Positions 15,875-25,076 are shown, counted from the stretch's first letter. The stretch: DNA of 48,690 nt from CAYVUI01 sp964454745 (GCA_964454745.1 CAYVUI010000014.1:1-48690); one strand, 5' to 3'. Translations and numbers: made by a program. The notes: a model not told the origin generated them from the sequence alone.

Positions 15875-16420
15875 ATGCGGCGGGATCTGGCCAGACATGT
15901 TGCTCGAGAGGTATACTGCGAGGTTCTCTTTGAACTGGCTGAGCAGACCGGGCAGATTGAAGCCGTACTGGCGGATTTGGCCGGCCTGGCGAAACTGATT
16001 GCGGATGAGCCGGAATTCTCAAGCCTGATGGAATCGTCACATATTTCCGGAGAGGAAAAGGCCGAAGTGATCCGGCGTGTGTTCCAGGGGCAGGTGTCCG
16101 GGCTGACGCTGGATTTCCTGATCGTGCTGGCCCGGCGGGATCGGATTAACCTGCTGCTGAGCATTGCCAACCGGTACGAACTGCTGGTCGATAAACACAT
16201 GAACCGGGTGCCTGTCGAGGTAACGGTGGCCCGGCCGATGGATGAAGAACAGAGGGATCAATTGTGCACACGTCTTGAAGAGAGCCTAAAGAGCAAGGTG
16301 AAACTTTCGATTGAAGTCGATCCTTCGCTGATTGGCGGGATCGTGATCCGCAAGGGCGAAAAGATGGTGGATCATTCCATTCGGCGGGCACTTCGCAAGG
16401 CCGTGGGGCGTGTGGCATGA
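15875..16420 (+). CDS. atpH: F1Fo ATP synthase subunit delta
   Basis: Caps the top of F1 and joins it to the b stalk. The 181-residue protein has the helical N-terminal domain (VLFELAEQTGQIEAVLADLAGLAKL) and the C-terminal signature VDPSLIGGIVIRKGEKMVDHSIRRALRKA. It starts three bases after atpF. Length is normal. Confidence 0.93.
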   Translation: MRRDLARHVAREVYCEVLFELAEQTGQIEAVLADLAGLAKLIADEPEFSSLMESSHISGEEKAEVIRRVFQGQVSGLTLDFLIVLARRDRINLLLSIANRYELLVDKHMNRVPVEVTVARPMDEEQRDQLCTRLEESLKSKVKLSIEVDPSLIGGIVIRKGEKMVDHSIRRALRKAVGRVA

Positions 16421-16442
16421 TGGTGATTACGGAGGCGAAACC

Positions 16443-16781
16443 ATGAAGATCAGTGTAATGAAATATATTCGAAATAATAAAAAGTCCTTTACCGTGATGG
16501 TGGTTTTATTTTGCATCTGGTGCCTGCTTTTAATCGTGGATCTGTTTAACAGTACGGCGTTTCAGTATATCGCACTGTTTCCAATGATTATCCTTTTTGT
16601 GTATTTAAATACGCATCATTTCAAACAGGAGCTTTTACGGGAACTCAAGAACCTTCACAACCAGGAGGAAAACCACAGCGATGAGCTGCATGAAAAGCTG
16701 ATCGAACGGATCGAGAACCTCGAGCGGCTCCAGGGCAAGACGGTGAAAAATCTGCCGCGGAACCTGTCGGACGAATTGTAA
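16443..16781 (+). CDS. Unknown two-helix membrane protein inside the atp operon
   Basis: A 112-residue protein encoded between atpH and atpA, in the operon direction. Two membrane helices (about residues 16-35 and 40-57, FTVMVVLFCIWCLLLIVDL and YIALFPMIILFVYLN) are followed by a hydrophilic tail that looks like a coiled coil (KQELLRELKNLHNQEENHSDELHEKLIERIENLERLQ). GGAGG lies about seven bases before the ATG at 16443; a frame starting at 16410 would overlap atpH and is less likely. It is not any standard subunit (epsilon, gamma and beta are all encoded further on, and b is complete). Its plan, membrane hairpin plus cytoplasmic coiled coil, recalls a small second b-like stalk or an assembly factor, but that is inference. 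Confidence 0.75.
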   Translation: MKISVMKYIRNNKKSFTVMVVLFCIWCLLLIVDLFNSTAFQYIALFPMIILFVYLNTHHFKQELLRELKNLHNQEENHSDELHEKLIERIENLERLQGKTVKNLPRNLSDEL

Positions 16782-16808
16782 TTTAGCTTCGGGAATGAAC
16801 CAGACACG

Positions 16809-18332
16809 ATGAAGATCAATGTGGAACAAATCAGCGACCTGATCAAACAGGAGATCGGGCGGTATAAAAATGATGTCGATGTCGCGCGGGTTGGGCGTGT
16901 GATCGAAGTGGGTGACGGAATTGCTCGAATCTACGGCATGGAAAGTGCGATGGTCGGCGAGATGCTCGAATTTGAGCATGGTGTAGTCGGCGAGGTATTT
17001 AACCTCGAAGAAGACTCCGTCGGGGCCCTGATCTATGGCGATTTTCTCAAGGTCAAAGAATCGCAGATGGTCCGTTCGACGGGACAAATCCTGACTGTGC
17101 CGGTTGGAGAGGCGATCCTGGGCCGCGTGGTGGATGCTCTTTGTATGCCCATTGACGGGGCCGGGGAGATCCAGTCTCAAGGTCGTCGGCTCGTGGAATT
17201 TCCTGCCAGCGGAATCGCGGATCGTCAACCGGTCAACCAGCCGCTGCAAACGGGTATCAAGTGTATTGATTCGATGATTCCCATCGGTAAGGGCCAGCGG
17301 GAACTGATCATCGGCGACCGCAAGACCGGCAAAACCGCACTGGCACTCGATACGATTATTAACCAGAAAGATAAGGGTGTGATCTGCGTCTATGTCGCGA
17401 TCGGGCAAAAGGAATCGACTGTGGCCGAAGTGGTCGGCACGCTTCGCCGTCACGGGGCGCTGGATCATACCGTTGTCGTTTCCGCAAGCGCCGCCGACAG
17501 TGCTGCCATGCAATATATCGCACCGTACGCGGGCACTGCGGTCGCAGAGTACTTTATGTACGAAAAGGGGCGGGACGTCGTATGTGTCTATGATGACCTC
17601 AGCAAGCACGCGGTGGCGTATCGTGAAGTGAGCCTTTTGCTTCGCCGTCCGCCGGGCCGCGAGGCGTATCCGGGTGATATTTTCTACCTGCACAGCCGCC
17701 TGCTGGAACGAAGTGCCCGGCTCAGCGAGGCAAGGGGGGGTGGATCGATTTCTGCACTGCCGATTGTCGAAACCCTGGAAGGGCAGGTTTCGGCGTATAT
17801 TCCGACGAATATTATTTCTATTACAGACGGCCAGATTTATCTCCAGCGGGAATTGTTCCTCTCGGGTGTGCGGCCGGCAGTGGATGTAGGTATCAGTGTC
17901 AGCCGTGTCGGCGGGGATGCCCAGCCCGACGCGATGAAAAAGGTCGCTCCCAAGCTTCGCCTGGACCTGGCGGTTTACCGTGAGCTGCAGGATTTTGCCC
18001 GGTTGGGAACCGAGCTTGACCCGGCGGCCCAGGCCCAGCTCGACCGCGGTGCCCGTATGGTAGAGACACTCAAGCAGAACCAGTTCAAACCCCAGAATGT
18101 CGCAGAGCAGGTGGTCAGTATCCTCGCAGGCAGCTCGGGGGCTCTCGATGATATCGCAGCAGGGAGGGTTACGCATTTTCTGGGGGAAATGCTGGAGTGG
18201 ATGAAACTCGAGGCCCCGGAATACCTCGATGCAGTTCAGCAGGAGGGCGGATTTGATGATGAAATGGTTGACGCCCTGAAAGAGGCAATCGAGGCGTACA
18301 AGATGATCTACCGGTTCAGTTATGGTGCGTAA
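16809..18332 (+). CDS. atpA: F1 ATP synthase subunit alpha
   Basis: Regulatory nucleotide-binding subunit of F1. The 507-residue protein has the Walker A motif GDRKTGKTAL (about residue 169 onward), the YVAIGQKESTVAEVV stretch and the signature PGREAYPGDIFYLHSRLLERSARLS. Length is normal. The end overlaps the next gene by 11 bases. A 600-residue minus-strand frame lying opposite is a coding shadow. Confidence 0.97.
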   Translation: MKINVEQISDLIKQEIGRYKNDVDVARVGRVIEVGDGIARIYGMESAMVGEMLEFEHGVVGEVFNLEEDSVGALIYGDFLKVKESQMVRSTGQILTVPVGEAILGRVVDALCMPIDGAGEIQSQGRRLVEFPASGIADRQPVNQPLQTGIKCIDSMIPIGKGQRELIIGDRKTGKTALALDTIINQKDKGVICVYVAIGQKESTVAEVVGTLRRHGALDHTVVVSASAADSAAMQYIAPYAGTAVAEYFMYEKGRDVVCVYDDLSKHAVAYREVSLLLRRPPGREAYPGDIFYLHSRLLERSARLSEARGGGSISALPIVETLEGQVSAYIPTNIISITDGQIYLQRELFLSGVRPAVDVGISVSRVGGDAQPDAMKKVAPKLRLDLAVYRELQDFARLGTELDPAAQAQLDRGARMVETLKQNQFKPQNVAEQVVSILAGSSGALDDIAAGRVTHFLGEMLEWMKLEAPEYLDAVQQEGGFDDEMVDALKEAIEAYKMIYRFSYGA

Positions 18333-18831
18333 GCTGGAATATGACATCACGCTCGAACCGATGGCCGCCCGGGAGGGACAAGCGGTCGCTGCGCTGGTGG
18401 CTCGAACCATGAACGAGACCGAGGGGCAGTTTGCCAAACGGACAATTGATTTTCATTTTGCCTGTCAGGATCAGGGGATCGAGGACGGGCGGAGCTATTT
18501 TGTCTGGAAGCCGGAGGGGGAAATTCGCGGGGTCACCGGTTTGCAGAATTATATCTGGGGGCCGAGGGAAAATGTCTGGCTGACGTGGTTTGCCGTGGAG
18601 CCGGAATTGCAGGGACGGGGCATCGGCACAGAGCTGCTTTATGCGACAGAGAAACTCGCGTGGGAGAATGGATACCGAAAGTTTTTCGTCGAGACCTATT
18701 CCGGACCCGATTTTGCCCGGGCACGGGAATTTTACGAAGCCAGGGGTTTTTCCGAATATGGACAGGTTCGCGAATACCTGCCCAATGGAGATGCAATGAT
18801 TGTGTATGGAAAACCGCTTTCGGGAATGTAA
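18322..18831 (+). CDS. GNAT-family N-acetyltransferase embedded between atpA and atpG
   Basis: A 169-residue protein with the GNAT acetyl-CoA-binding pattern: WFAVEPELQGRGIGTELLYATEKLA holds the Q/R-x2-G-x-G motif (Gln97-Gly102), followed by GYRKFFVETY and the terminal ARAREFYEARGFSEYG segment. GNAT enzymes acetylate small molecules, antibiotics or protein N-termini and lysines. Its ATG overlaps the end of atpA by 11 bases and atpG begins 18 bases after its stop, so it is translated as part of the ATP synthase transcript. Acetylation of an ATP synthase subunit is an appealing idea but nothing in the sequence shows the substrate. Confidence 0.85.
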   Translation: MVRKLEYDITLEPMAAREGQAVAALVARTMNETEGQFAKRTIDFHFACQDQGIEDGRSYFVWKPEGEIRGVTGLQNYIWGPRENVWLTWFAVEPELQGRGIGTELLYATEKLAWENGYRKFFVETYSGPDFARAREFYEARGFSEYGQVREYLPNGDAMIVYGKPLSGM

Positions 18832-18849
18832 AGGAAGCCGAATCAGGAT

Positions 18850-19749
18850 ATGGCCAGTTCGAGACAAATTTTGAATCGATTGCGTGCGACGGAGAACATC
18901 TCCAAGGTCACGCATACGATGGAAACGATCAGCGCGGTGCGGTATCGCCAGCACTATCGCAAGTGGTCCGAGGGTGTGGAATTTTACGATGCGCTGGCCC
19001 GGATGGTCTACCTGCTGGTTACAGCGGAAGAGACGATCCATCATCCCCTGATGCAGGTTTCAGAATCGAAGACCAGTGCCCTGATCCTGATTGGCAGCGA
19101 CCGCGGACTGTGCGGTGCGTATAACAGCAACCTGTTTCGGCTGCTTGATGTGCACATGAAGATGGCCCGCCGGTTTGGCCGTGAACTGAAGGTCTACGCA
19201 AAGGGCAAGAAGGTGCTAAGCCACCTGGACATTCGCGGAATCAAGCCCGAGAAGGTCTTCGATGACTTTGATGAAGTGCCCGATTCCGCCAGGGGCCGGG
19301 AGATGGCTGATGGATTTGTGGATGATTACCTTTCCGGACGGATCGGGCGGTTGGGTGTGATCTATACACGATTTTTCTCCGTGGCATCCCAGCAGGCCCA
19401 AACGCTGACAATCCTGCCGATCCCGGAACTGATTGACGATCTGACGACACGCGCGACGGTGATCTGGCCGTATGAACTGACGTTTGAAGATTTTCTTTTG
19501 TCTCCCAGCGGTGAAGAGATTTTTGAGTCGCTCGTGCGGATGATGCTGACCACGGCACTGGTCGGCTGTTTCCGTGAGGCGGCTTTAAGCGAGCATCTCG
19601 GCAGGGTCGTCGCGATGCGAAGCGCCACGGACAATGCTTCTTCGATGATTGATGATTTGACCAAGGAATACAACCGTGCCCGCCAGGGGCAAATCACGAC
19701 GGAGCTTCTGGATATCATCGGCGGAGTGGAGTCGGCGGACCAGGGATAA
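18850..19749 (+). CDS. atpG: F1 ATP synthase subunit gamma
   Basis: Central rotor shaft of F1. The 299-residue protein opens with the coiled-coil helix ILNRLRATENISKVTHTMETISAVRYR, has SALILIGSDRGLCGAYNSNLFR (the GSDRGLCGxxN signature) and ends with SATDNASSMIDDLTKEYNRARQGQITTELLDI, the C-terminal helix. Length is normal. Confidence 0.95.
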   Translation: MASSRQILNRLRATENISKVTHTMETISAVRYRQHYRKWSEGVEFYDALARMVYLLVTAEETIHHPLMQVSESKTSALILIGSDRGLCGAYNSNLFRLLDVHMKMARRFGRELKVYAKGKKVLSHLDIRGIKPEKVFDDFDEVPDSARGREMADGFVDDYLSGRIGRLGVIYTRFFSVASQQAQTLTILPIPELIDDLTTRATVIWPYELTFEDFLLSPSGEEIFESLVRMMLTTALVGCFREAALSEHLGRVVAMRSATDNASSMIDDLTKEYNRARQGQITTELLDIIGGVESADQG

Positions 19750-19767
19750 TAATGAAAGGTTTGTTTT

Positions 19768-19781
19768 GGGCCCCGGGGCCC
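19768..19781. repeat. 14-bp perfect GC palindrome between atpG and atpD
   Basis: GGGCCCCGGGGCCC is a perfect palindrome in the 53-base gap between atpG and atpD. In RNA it would fold as a tight GC hairpin. It is followed by GGATAAAAAA with no T run, so it is not an intrinsic terminator. It may slow ribosomes or RNase between the two genes; function is unknown. Confidence 0.5.
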
Positions 19782-19802
19782 GGATAAAAAAGGATACAGG
19801 CT

Positions 19803-21221
19803 ATGAACAGCGGACGAATCACACAGGTGGTCGGAAGTACATTTGAAGCGGAATTTCTATCGGACAAACTTCCCTCGATCTTTAACGCTCTTGAAGTCAA
19901 TTATGATTTTGAGGGCCAGCCCCAGCGGCTCGTGGGGGAAGTCCAGCAGCATCTCGGCGGCGGGCGTATCCGGGCCGTTGCCCTGGGCAGCACATTCGGG
20001 ATGCGTCGCGGGATGGAAGTCATCGATACCGGCGGTCCGCTCTCGGTTCCGGTCGGCAAGGCAACGCTGGGCAGAGTGTTTAATCTCCTGGGCGAAGCCG
20101 TGGATGGACTCGGGCCCGTAGAAGCGGAAAATCGCCGCCCGATACACAACGAGCCGCCTGCATTCGTGGAATTATCCGAAAAGTCCGAAATGTTTGAGAC
20201 GGGAGTCAAGGTTGTCGATTTGTTGTGTCCGTTTGTAAAAGGGGGAAAAACAGGCCTTTTCGGTGGTGCCGGCGTGGGCAAAACTGTTCTGATTCAGGAG
20301 TTAATCGCTCGAATTGCGACTGAACACGGAGGATATTCCGTATTTGCCGGGGTGGGCGAGCGGACACGTGAGGGTAACGACCTGTGGCTGGAGATGCAGG
20401 AGACCATGGTGGGCGATACCGGGCGAAATGTTCTGGAAAATACATGCCTGGTATTCGGCCAGATGAACGAGCCGCCGGGTGCGAGGCTGCGTGTGGCCCT
20501 GACGGGGCTGACCATGGCTGAAGAGCTTTGCGAGCAGAGCAGCGGCGAAACTCTGCTGTTTATCGATAATATTTTCCGTTTTTCACAGGCGGGAGCGGAG
20601 GTTTCGGCCCTGCTGGGCCGTGTTCCTTCCGCGGTGGGCTACCAGCCGACGCTTGCCAGCGAGATGGGCCAGCTCCAGGAGCGGATCGCATCGACAAAAT
20701 CCGGGGCAATTACCTCTGTACAAGCGATTTACGTTCCAGCCGACGACCTGACGGACCCGGCCCCGGCAACGACGTTTACCCACCTGGATTCATCGGTGGT
20801 CCTTTCCCGCCGGATCGCGGAAAAAGGCATCTATCCCGCGGTCGATCCGTTGGAGAGTAACTCTCGTATTCTTGATCCTCATGTGGTCGGCCAGGAGCAT
20901 TACGATGTATCTCAGCAGGTTCTCGAGTATCTCCAGCGGTATCACAATCTTCAGGACATTATCGCCATTTTGGGTGTGGATGAGCTGAGCCGCGATGACC
21001 AGTTGGCGGTTTCTCGTGCCCGGCGCCTGGAGCGGTTCTTCAGTCAACCGTTCGTCGTAACTAAGCAGTTTACCGGCCTGGACGGCAAGTACGTTACTTG
21101 TGAAGATACGGTGCGAAGCTGTAAGGAAATCTGCGAAGGGAAATGGGATCAGCTGCCGGAGACGGCATTTATGTACATCGGTGTGATAGAAGAGGCCGCA
21201 GAGAAAGCCCGGAATTTATAA
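19803..21221 (+). CDS. atpD: F1 ATP synthase subunit beta
   Basis: Catalytic subunit of F1. The 472-residue protein has Walker A GGAGVGKTVL (about residues 152-161), GERTREGNDLW with the catalytic-site Glu/Arg region, the Walker B LLFIDNIFRFSQAG and the signature PAPATTFTHLDSSVVLSR. Length is normal. Confidence 0.97.
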   Translation: MNSGRITQVVGSTFEAEFLSDKLPSIFNALEVNYDFEGQPQRLVGEVQQHLGGGRIRAVALGSTFGMRRGMEVIDTGGPLSVPVGKATLGRVFNLLGEAVDGLGPVEAENRRPIHNEPPAFVELSEKSEMFETGVKVVDLLCPFVKGGKTGLFGGAGVGKTVLIQELIARIATEHGGYSVFAGVGERTREGNDLWLEMQETMVGDTGRNVLENTCLVFGQMNEPPGARLRVALTGLTMAEELCEQSSGETLLFIDNIFRFSQAGAEVSALLGRVPSAVGYQPTLASEMGQLQERIASTKSGAITSVQAIYVPADDLTDPAPATTFTHLDSSVVLSRRIAEKGIYPAVDPLESNSRILDPHVVGQEHYDVSQQVLEYLQRYHNLQDIIAILGVDELSRDDQLAVSRARRLERFFSQPFVVTKQFTGLDGKYVTCEDTVRSCKEICEGKWDQLPETAFMYIGVIEEAAEKARNL

Positions 21222-21250
21222 ACGGGGATTTCAGATAGGGAATTATTACT

Positions 21251-21682
21251 ATGGTATCGACATGGTCAGGGCGATTTCGACTGGAACTTTTAGAGCCGAC
21301 CGGAGAGGTTCTGCGGTGTCGGTGTTCCAGTGTCGTTTTACCCGGGCACGATGGGCATGTGGGTGTGCTGCGAAATCATGCCCCGATGATGTGTTCGCTG
21401 GGAGCGGGAATTCTCGAAGTACGCGGTATTGTGGACGATGGAGATAAGTATTACGTCCTCGACGGCGGTTTTGCCACGACCAGCGAAAACCTGGTGACCG
21501 TGCTGGCTTACGAGGTTCTTACCTTTGAAGGCCTGTCGGGCGAAGAGCAGATCGAAATGTACCGCAAGGCCCAGGAGGTTTTCGCGGGGCAGGACTATAT
21601 CCTGGCCCAGCGGGGCAAGGGTGACGTGGAAAAAGCCCGACTGGTGGTCCGAATGGCAAAAATGGCTGGTGTTTCTTTTTAA
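21251..21682 (+). CDS. atpC: F1 ATP synthase subunit epsilon
   Basis: Small regulatory subunit at the foot of the rotor. The 143-residue protein has the beta-sandwich signature VVLPGHDGHVGVLRNHAPMMCSLGAGILEV and YYVLDGGFATTSENLVTVLAYEV, then a helical C-terminal part. It closes the operon in the usual place after atpD. Confidence 0.92.
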   Translation: MVSTWSGRFRLELLEPTGEVLRCRCSSVVLPGHDGHVGVLRNHAPMMCSLGAGILEVRGIVDDGDKYYVLDGGFATTSENLVTVLAYEVLTFEGLSGEEQIEMYRKAQEVFAGQDYILAQRGKGDVEKARLVVRMAKMAGVSF

Positions 21683-21814
21683 CCGTTGTGTTGCCGTTTC
21701 AGGCGATATTGCCGGTTGATAATCCCTGAATTTGGCCGAGAGAACCTGGATTTGGGTTTTTATTTGCAATTTCAGCCGGTCGAGGGTAAGATTTGGCCCT
21801 GTGAAGGATTGTTT

Positions 21815-22099
21815 ATGGCTGATTCTAAGAAAGATCCCAAAACAAAAGTCCCTTCCGGTGCGGTAGAAGACTTTGTAAGTCGTCTTAGCCAGGAACACCG
21901 GATGCTTGTGGTATTGAAAAACCAGCTTTACGGCGGCGACTGGAGCGGGATGTTGGATGATTTGAAGAATCGGCTGGAAGGCAAGCCTTATATTTTTAAG
22001 CTTGCAAACCGGATTCAGGATGATATTGAACGGATCGGCGAGCTGGAAACGTTCGAAAAAGAGCACGGAATCGACCTGGCGGACTATGTCAAGTTGTGA
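21815..22099 (+). CDS. Small conserved-looking soluble protein, unknown function
   Basis: A 94-residue hydrophilic protein (MADSKKDPKTKVPSGAVEDF onward) predicted to be mostly helical, with no signal peptide or known motif. ATG 21815 is chosen because GAAGGA lies about seven bases upstream; the frame extends upstream without good start signals. It sits 130 bases after atpC and just before the beta-propeller gene. No convincing promoter was found in the 21683-21814 gap. It could be the tail of the atp transcript. Confidence 0.6.
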   Translation: MADSKKDPKTKVPSGAVEDFVSRLSQEHRMLVVLKNQLYGGDWSGMLDDLKNRLEGKPYIFKLANRIQDDIERIGELETFEKEHGIDLADYVKL

Positions 22100-22143
22100 G
22101 ATTTCGTTATGAATGGTAAACAGTACTATCAGGATTGACAAAT

Positions 22144-23271
22144 ATGGTAAAACAGATGCGTTTGAGTGCAGCGTTATTTTTGATTCTTGGGTTTCTATGC
22201 ACAGGTTCCCTCTTGGCTGCGAAAAAAGTGGATAAATCTTCCGCCCTGGTTGACGGTACCCTGCTGCGTGAGGCAGGCCTTCAAATGTCCTGGCAGACGA
22301 CCCTGCCGGTCGAAAAAGGCGAAGGGATCGACCGGCTTTTTGTGCATGACAAGTATCTTTATATCCTGACCGGAAGCAATTACATGGTCTGCATGGACCG
22401 GGCGAAGGGGACGATGCGTTTCGGTCTCCAGTTAGCCGATGAGGGATTGTGGATTTGCCCGCCGCTGTATGCAGAAGGTAAACTCTGGTTCATGATCGGT
22501 ACGACGCTGAAGATTCTCGATCCGTTTTCCGGCGTAATTAAGGACGCATACAGTTTTACGACCATTGGGCGAAGCAGTGTCTGTAACATGTCACGAAATG
22601 ATACCCATTTATTCGTGGCTGGTTCCGAGCGGCGGCTCAATGCACTGCACCTGGACGGTTTCTGGCGGGATTTCCAGGTTACCGCGCAGGATGATTCGTT
22701 GATTACTTCCCTCGTTGCGGATAATAAGCGTGTGGTATTCGCAACGGAGGAAGGGACGGTATACGCGATTTCGGCCCAGGGGCCCGTCAAACAGTGGCAG
22801 TATGATGTCATTGGCGAAATCCAGGCCCGAATCGTGACTGACCAGGTTTCCGTTTATGTCAGCAGTTTGAATACGAAACTCTATCGGCTGGATATCCAGA
22901 CCGGAAAGATGCTCTGGGATTATCCATTCCAGGCGGGGGCACAGCTTCTGGATCCGGTGCGGATCGGCAAAGAGGTTGTCTACCAGCCGGCAGGTTACAA
23001 TGGTCTGTATGCAATTGACCGGGCGAACGGAACACTTCGGTGGCAGGTTGCTGACGGAGTGGCAATGATTACCGAGATTGAAAACCGCGCATACCTGATG
23101 GCCCGTAACGGTGTCCTGGTGGTGATGGACAATGAGAAGGGCAAAAAAATCCGGTCCGTCAATTTCTCGGCGGTTACGGATTACGCGTACAACAATCAGG
23201 ACGGTGTATTGTACGTGGCCGATGAAAAGGGGCGTGTCGCGGCGATTGTTGAAAACCCGGAGACAGAATGA
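22144..23271 (+). CDS. Exported PQQ-like beta-propeller protein
   Basis: A 375-residue protein with a signal peptide (hydrophobic stretch about residues 6-25, ending SLLAAKK). The body consists of repeated blades of the PQQ/WD40-like kind, for example YILTGSNYMVCMDRAKGTMRFG, VYVSSLNTKLYRLDIQTGKMLWDY and LYAIDRANGTLRWQV, the latter close to the quinoprotein repeat AxDxxTGxxxW. No catalytic or PQQ-binding residues specific to alcohol dehydrogenases were seen, so it is more likely a binding or scaffold propeller like BamB. ATG 22144 has AGGA nine bases upstream and is preferred to the TTG at 22135. Confidence 0.8.
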   Translation: MVKQMRLSAALFLILGFLCTGSLLAAKKVDKSSALVDGTLLREAGLQMSWQTTLPVEKGEGIDRLFVHDKYLYILTGSNYMVCMDRAKGTMRFGLQLADEGLWICPPLYAEGKLWFMIGTTLKILDPFSGVIKDAYSFTTIGRSSVCNMSRNDTHLFVAGSERRLNALHLDGFWRDFQVTAQDDSLITSLVADNKRVVFATEEGTVYAISAQGPVKQWQYDVIGEIQARIVTDQVSVYVSSLNTKLYRLDIQTGKMLWDYPFQAGAQLLDPVRIGKEVVYQPAGYNGLYAIDRANGTLRWQVADGVAMITEIENRAYLMARNGVLVVMDNEKGKKIRSVNFSAVTDYAYNNQDGVLYVADEKGRVAAIVENPETE

Positions 23272-23333
23272 TCCCGGAGGATTTTGAGAGACGGGAATAA
23301 TCGATAAATGTAATTTCAGGGAGATGTATTGAC

Positions 23334-24944
23334 ATGGCAGTCAAAATTGAGCGGGCATTGTTGAGCGTATCGGACAAAACGGGGATTGTGGAATTCGCGA
23401 AGTCGCTTTCCCAGATGGGGGTCGAGATCATCAGTACCGGCGGCACGGCGAAAAAACTTCAGGAAGCGAAAATTCCGGTCACCGGGATCGAGGAGGTGAC
23501 CGGTTTTCCGGAGATGATGGACGGCCGGGTCAAGACACTGCACCCGCGCGTGCATGGGGCACTTCTGGGGATTCGTGAAAATGAATCGCACGCCGCGGCC
23601 ATGAAGGAACATGAAATTCGTCCGATTGACCTGGTTTGTGTAAACCTCTACCCGTTTGAGCAAACCGTCGCCAAGCCGGGCTGCTCCTTTGAAGAGGCGA
23701 TTGAAAATATCGACATCGGCGGGCCGAGTATGATCCGCTCTTCGGCGAAAAATCATCGTTACGTAACCGTCGTGACCAGCCCGGAGCAATACGACTGTGT
23801 GATCGAAGAGATGCGATCGAACCAGGGATTTGTCAATTCCGATCTCCGTAAGGATTTTGCCCGGGTTGCGTTCGGGCTGACGGCCAGCTACGATGCCGCG
23901 ATTTCGAGATATCTCAGTGACAAGGCCGATGTGACTTTCCCGGAACGCATGTCGATTGCGGTTACCAAGGAATCGGATCTTCGCTATGGTGAAAACCCGC
24001 ATCAAAGTGCTGCGTTTTACCGGCTGGGCCAGAGCGATGAGGTTTGTGTCGGTAACGGCAAACTCCTTCCGGGCGGTACCGGGATCAGCTTTAATAACCT
24101 TCTCGATGCGAATGCGGCTTTCGAGCTGTGCAAGGAGTTTGAGAAACCCGCCGCGGTTGTCGTTAAACATTTAAATCCCTGCGGCTGTGCGGTAGATGAG
24201 AATATCCAGGTGGCCTACGAAAAGGCCTACCTTGGCGATGTGATAAGTGCTTTCGGCGGTATCGTCGCGCTCAACCGCAAGGTGGACAGCTCCCTGGCAC
24301 AGGTGATTATGGAATCGTATGACCGGTTCGGTAAAGCCAACGGTGCCAGCGGCTTTTTCGCGGAGGTGGTGATTGCTCCCTCATTTGACAGTGATGCTGT
24401 CGAAATCATGCGTACAGCAAAGAATTGGGGCCAGCGGGTCCGCCTGATGGAAATGGGCGAGATGGACCGGGCAAAGATTGACCAGAGCGAATTTGATATA
24501 CGCTGCATTGTCGGCGGTTTGCTTCTTCAGCATCGTGACCTGGTCGGCTGGGAGCCGGATGAACTGGTGTACCCGACCAAAAAGAAGCCCACACCCGAGC
24601 AGCTTGAAGACCTTCGGATTGCCTGGCTTTGTGCAAAACACGTAAAGAGCAATACCATTACCCTGGTGCGTGAAAAAAGGCTGGTAGGTGTCGGTGCCGG
24701 GCAGATGAACCGCGTGGAGTCGGGTCTGATTGCCTTCAAGCAGGCCGGCGAAATGTCCAAGGGCAGCGCGATGGGCAGTGACGCCTTCTTCCCGTTCCCG
24801 GATAACGTTGTCAATGCCGTCAACGCGGGCGTGGCTTGTATCGTTCAGCCGGGCGGCTCGAAAAAGGATGATGAGGTGGTCGCTGCCGCGGATCAAGCAG
24901 GCATTGCGATGGTCTTTACAGGAAAACGCCATTTTAAACACTAA
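23334..24944 (+). CDS. purH: Bifunctional AICAR formyltransferase/IMP cyclohydrolase
   Basis: Performs the last two steps of IMP synthesis. The N-terminal IMP cyclohydrolase domain (about residues 1-200) has LLSVSDKTGIVEFAKSL, ISTGGTAKKLQ and GFPEMMDGRVKTLHPRVHGALL. The C-terminal transformylase domain has VVKHLNPCGCAV (the catalytic K-H-x-N-P-C-G) and the AFFPFPDNVVNAVNAGVACIVQPGGSKKDDEVVAAAD signature read across the end. Length (536) is normal. It ends about 85 bases before a bidirectional terminator shared with metK. Confidence 0.96.
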   Translation: MAVKIERALLSVSDKTGIVEFAKSLSQMGVEIISTGGTAKKLQEAKIPVTGIEEVTGFPEMMDGRVKTLHPRVHGALLGIRENESHAAAMKEHEIRPIDLVCVNLYPFEQTVAKPGCSFEEAIENIDIGGPSMIRSSAKNHRYVTVVTSPEQYDCVIEEMRSNQGFVNSDLRKDFARVAFGLTASYDAAISRYLSDKADVTFPERMSIAVTKESDLRYGENPHQSAAFYRLGQSDEVCVGNGKLLPGGTGISFNNLLDANAAFELCKEFEKPAAVVVKHLNPCGCAVDENIQVAYEKAYLGDVISAFGGIVALNRKVDSSLAQVIMESYDRFGKANGASGFFAEVVIAPSFDSDAVEIMRTAKNWGQRVRLMEMGEMDRAKIDQSEFDIRCIVGGLLLQHRDLVGWEPDELVYPTKKKPTPEQLEDLRIAWLCAKHVKSNTITLVREKRLVGVGAGQMNRVESGLIAFKQAGEMSKGSAMGSDAFFPFPDNVVNAVNAGVACIVQPGGSKKDDEVVAAADQAGIAMVFTGKRHFKH

Positions 24945-25023
24945 ATTGGCCGCGAGAGATTGAACCGAAATTTTCGGTTTGACCGCGCGGTTTCAGGGGC
25001 ACAACAGAGAACAGGCCGCGCAT

Positions 25024-25062
25024 AAAAAAAGCCTGTCGAATAATCGGCAGGCTTTTCTTTTT
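25024..25062. terminator. Bidirectional intrinsic terminator between purH and metK
   Basis: GCCTGTCGA (25031-25039) pairs with TCGGCAGGC (25044-25052) with one G-U and a four-base loop. Seven A precede it (25024-25030) and a T-rich tract (25053-25062) follows, so it can stop transcription from both the rightward purH and the leftward metK gene, which face each other here. Confidence 0.85.
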
Positions 25063-25076
25063 GGATTGTCTTGTTT

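Noticed and set aside
16635..18437. 600-residue minus-strand frame
   Set aside because: It lies opposite atpA with no recognisable domain; atpA is certain, so this is a coding shadow.
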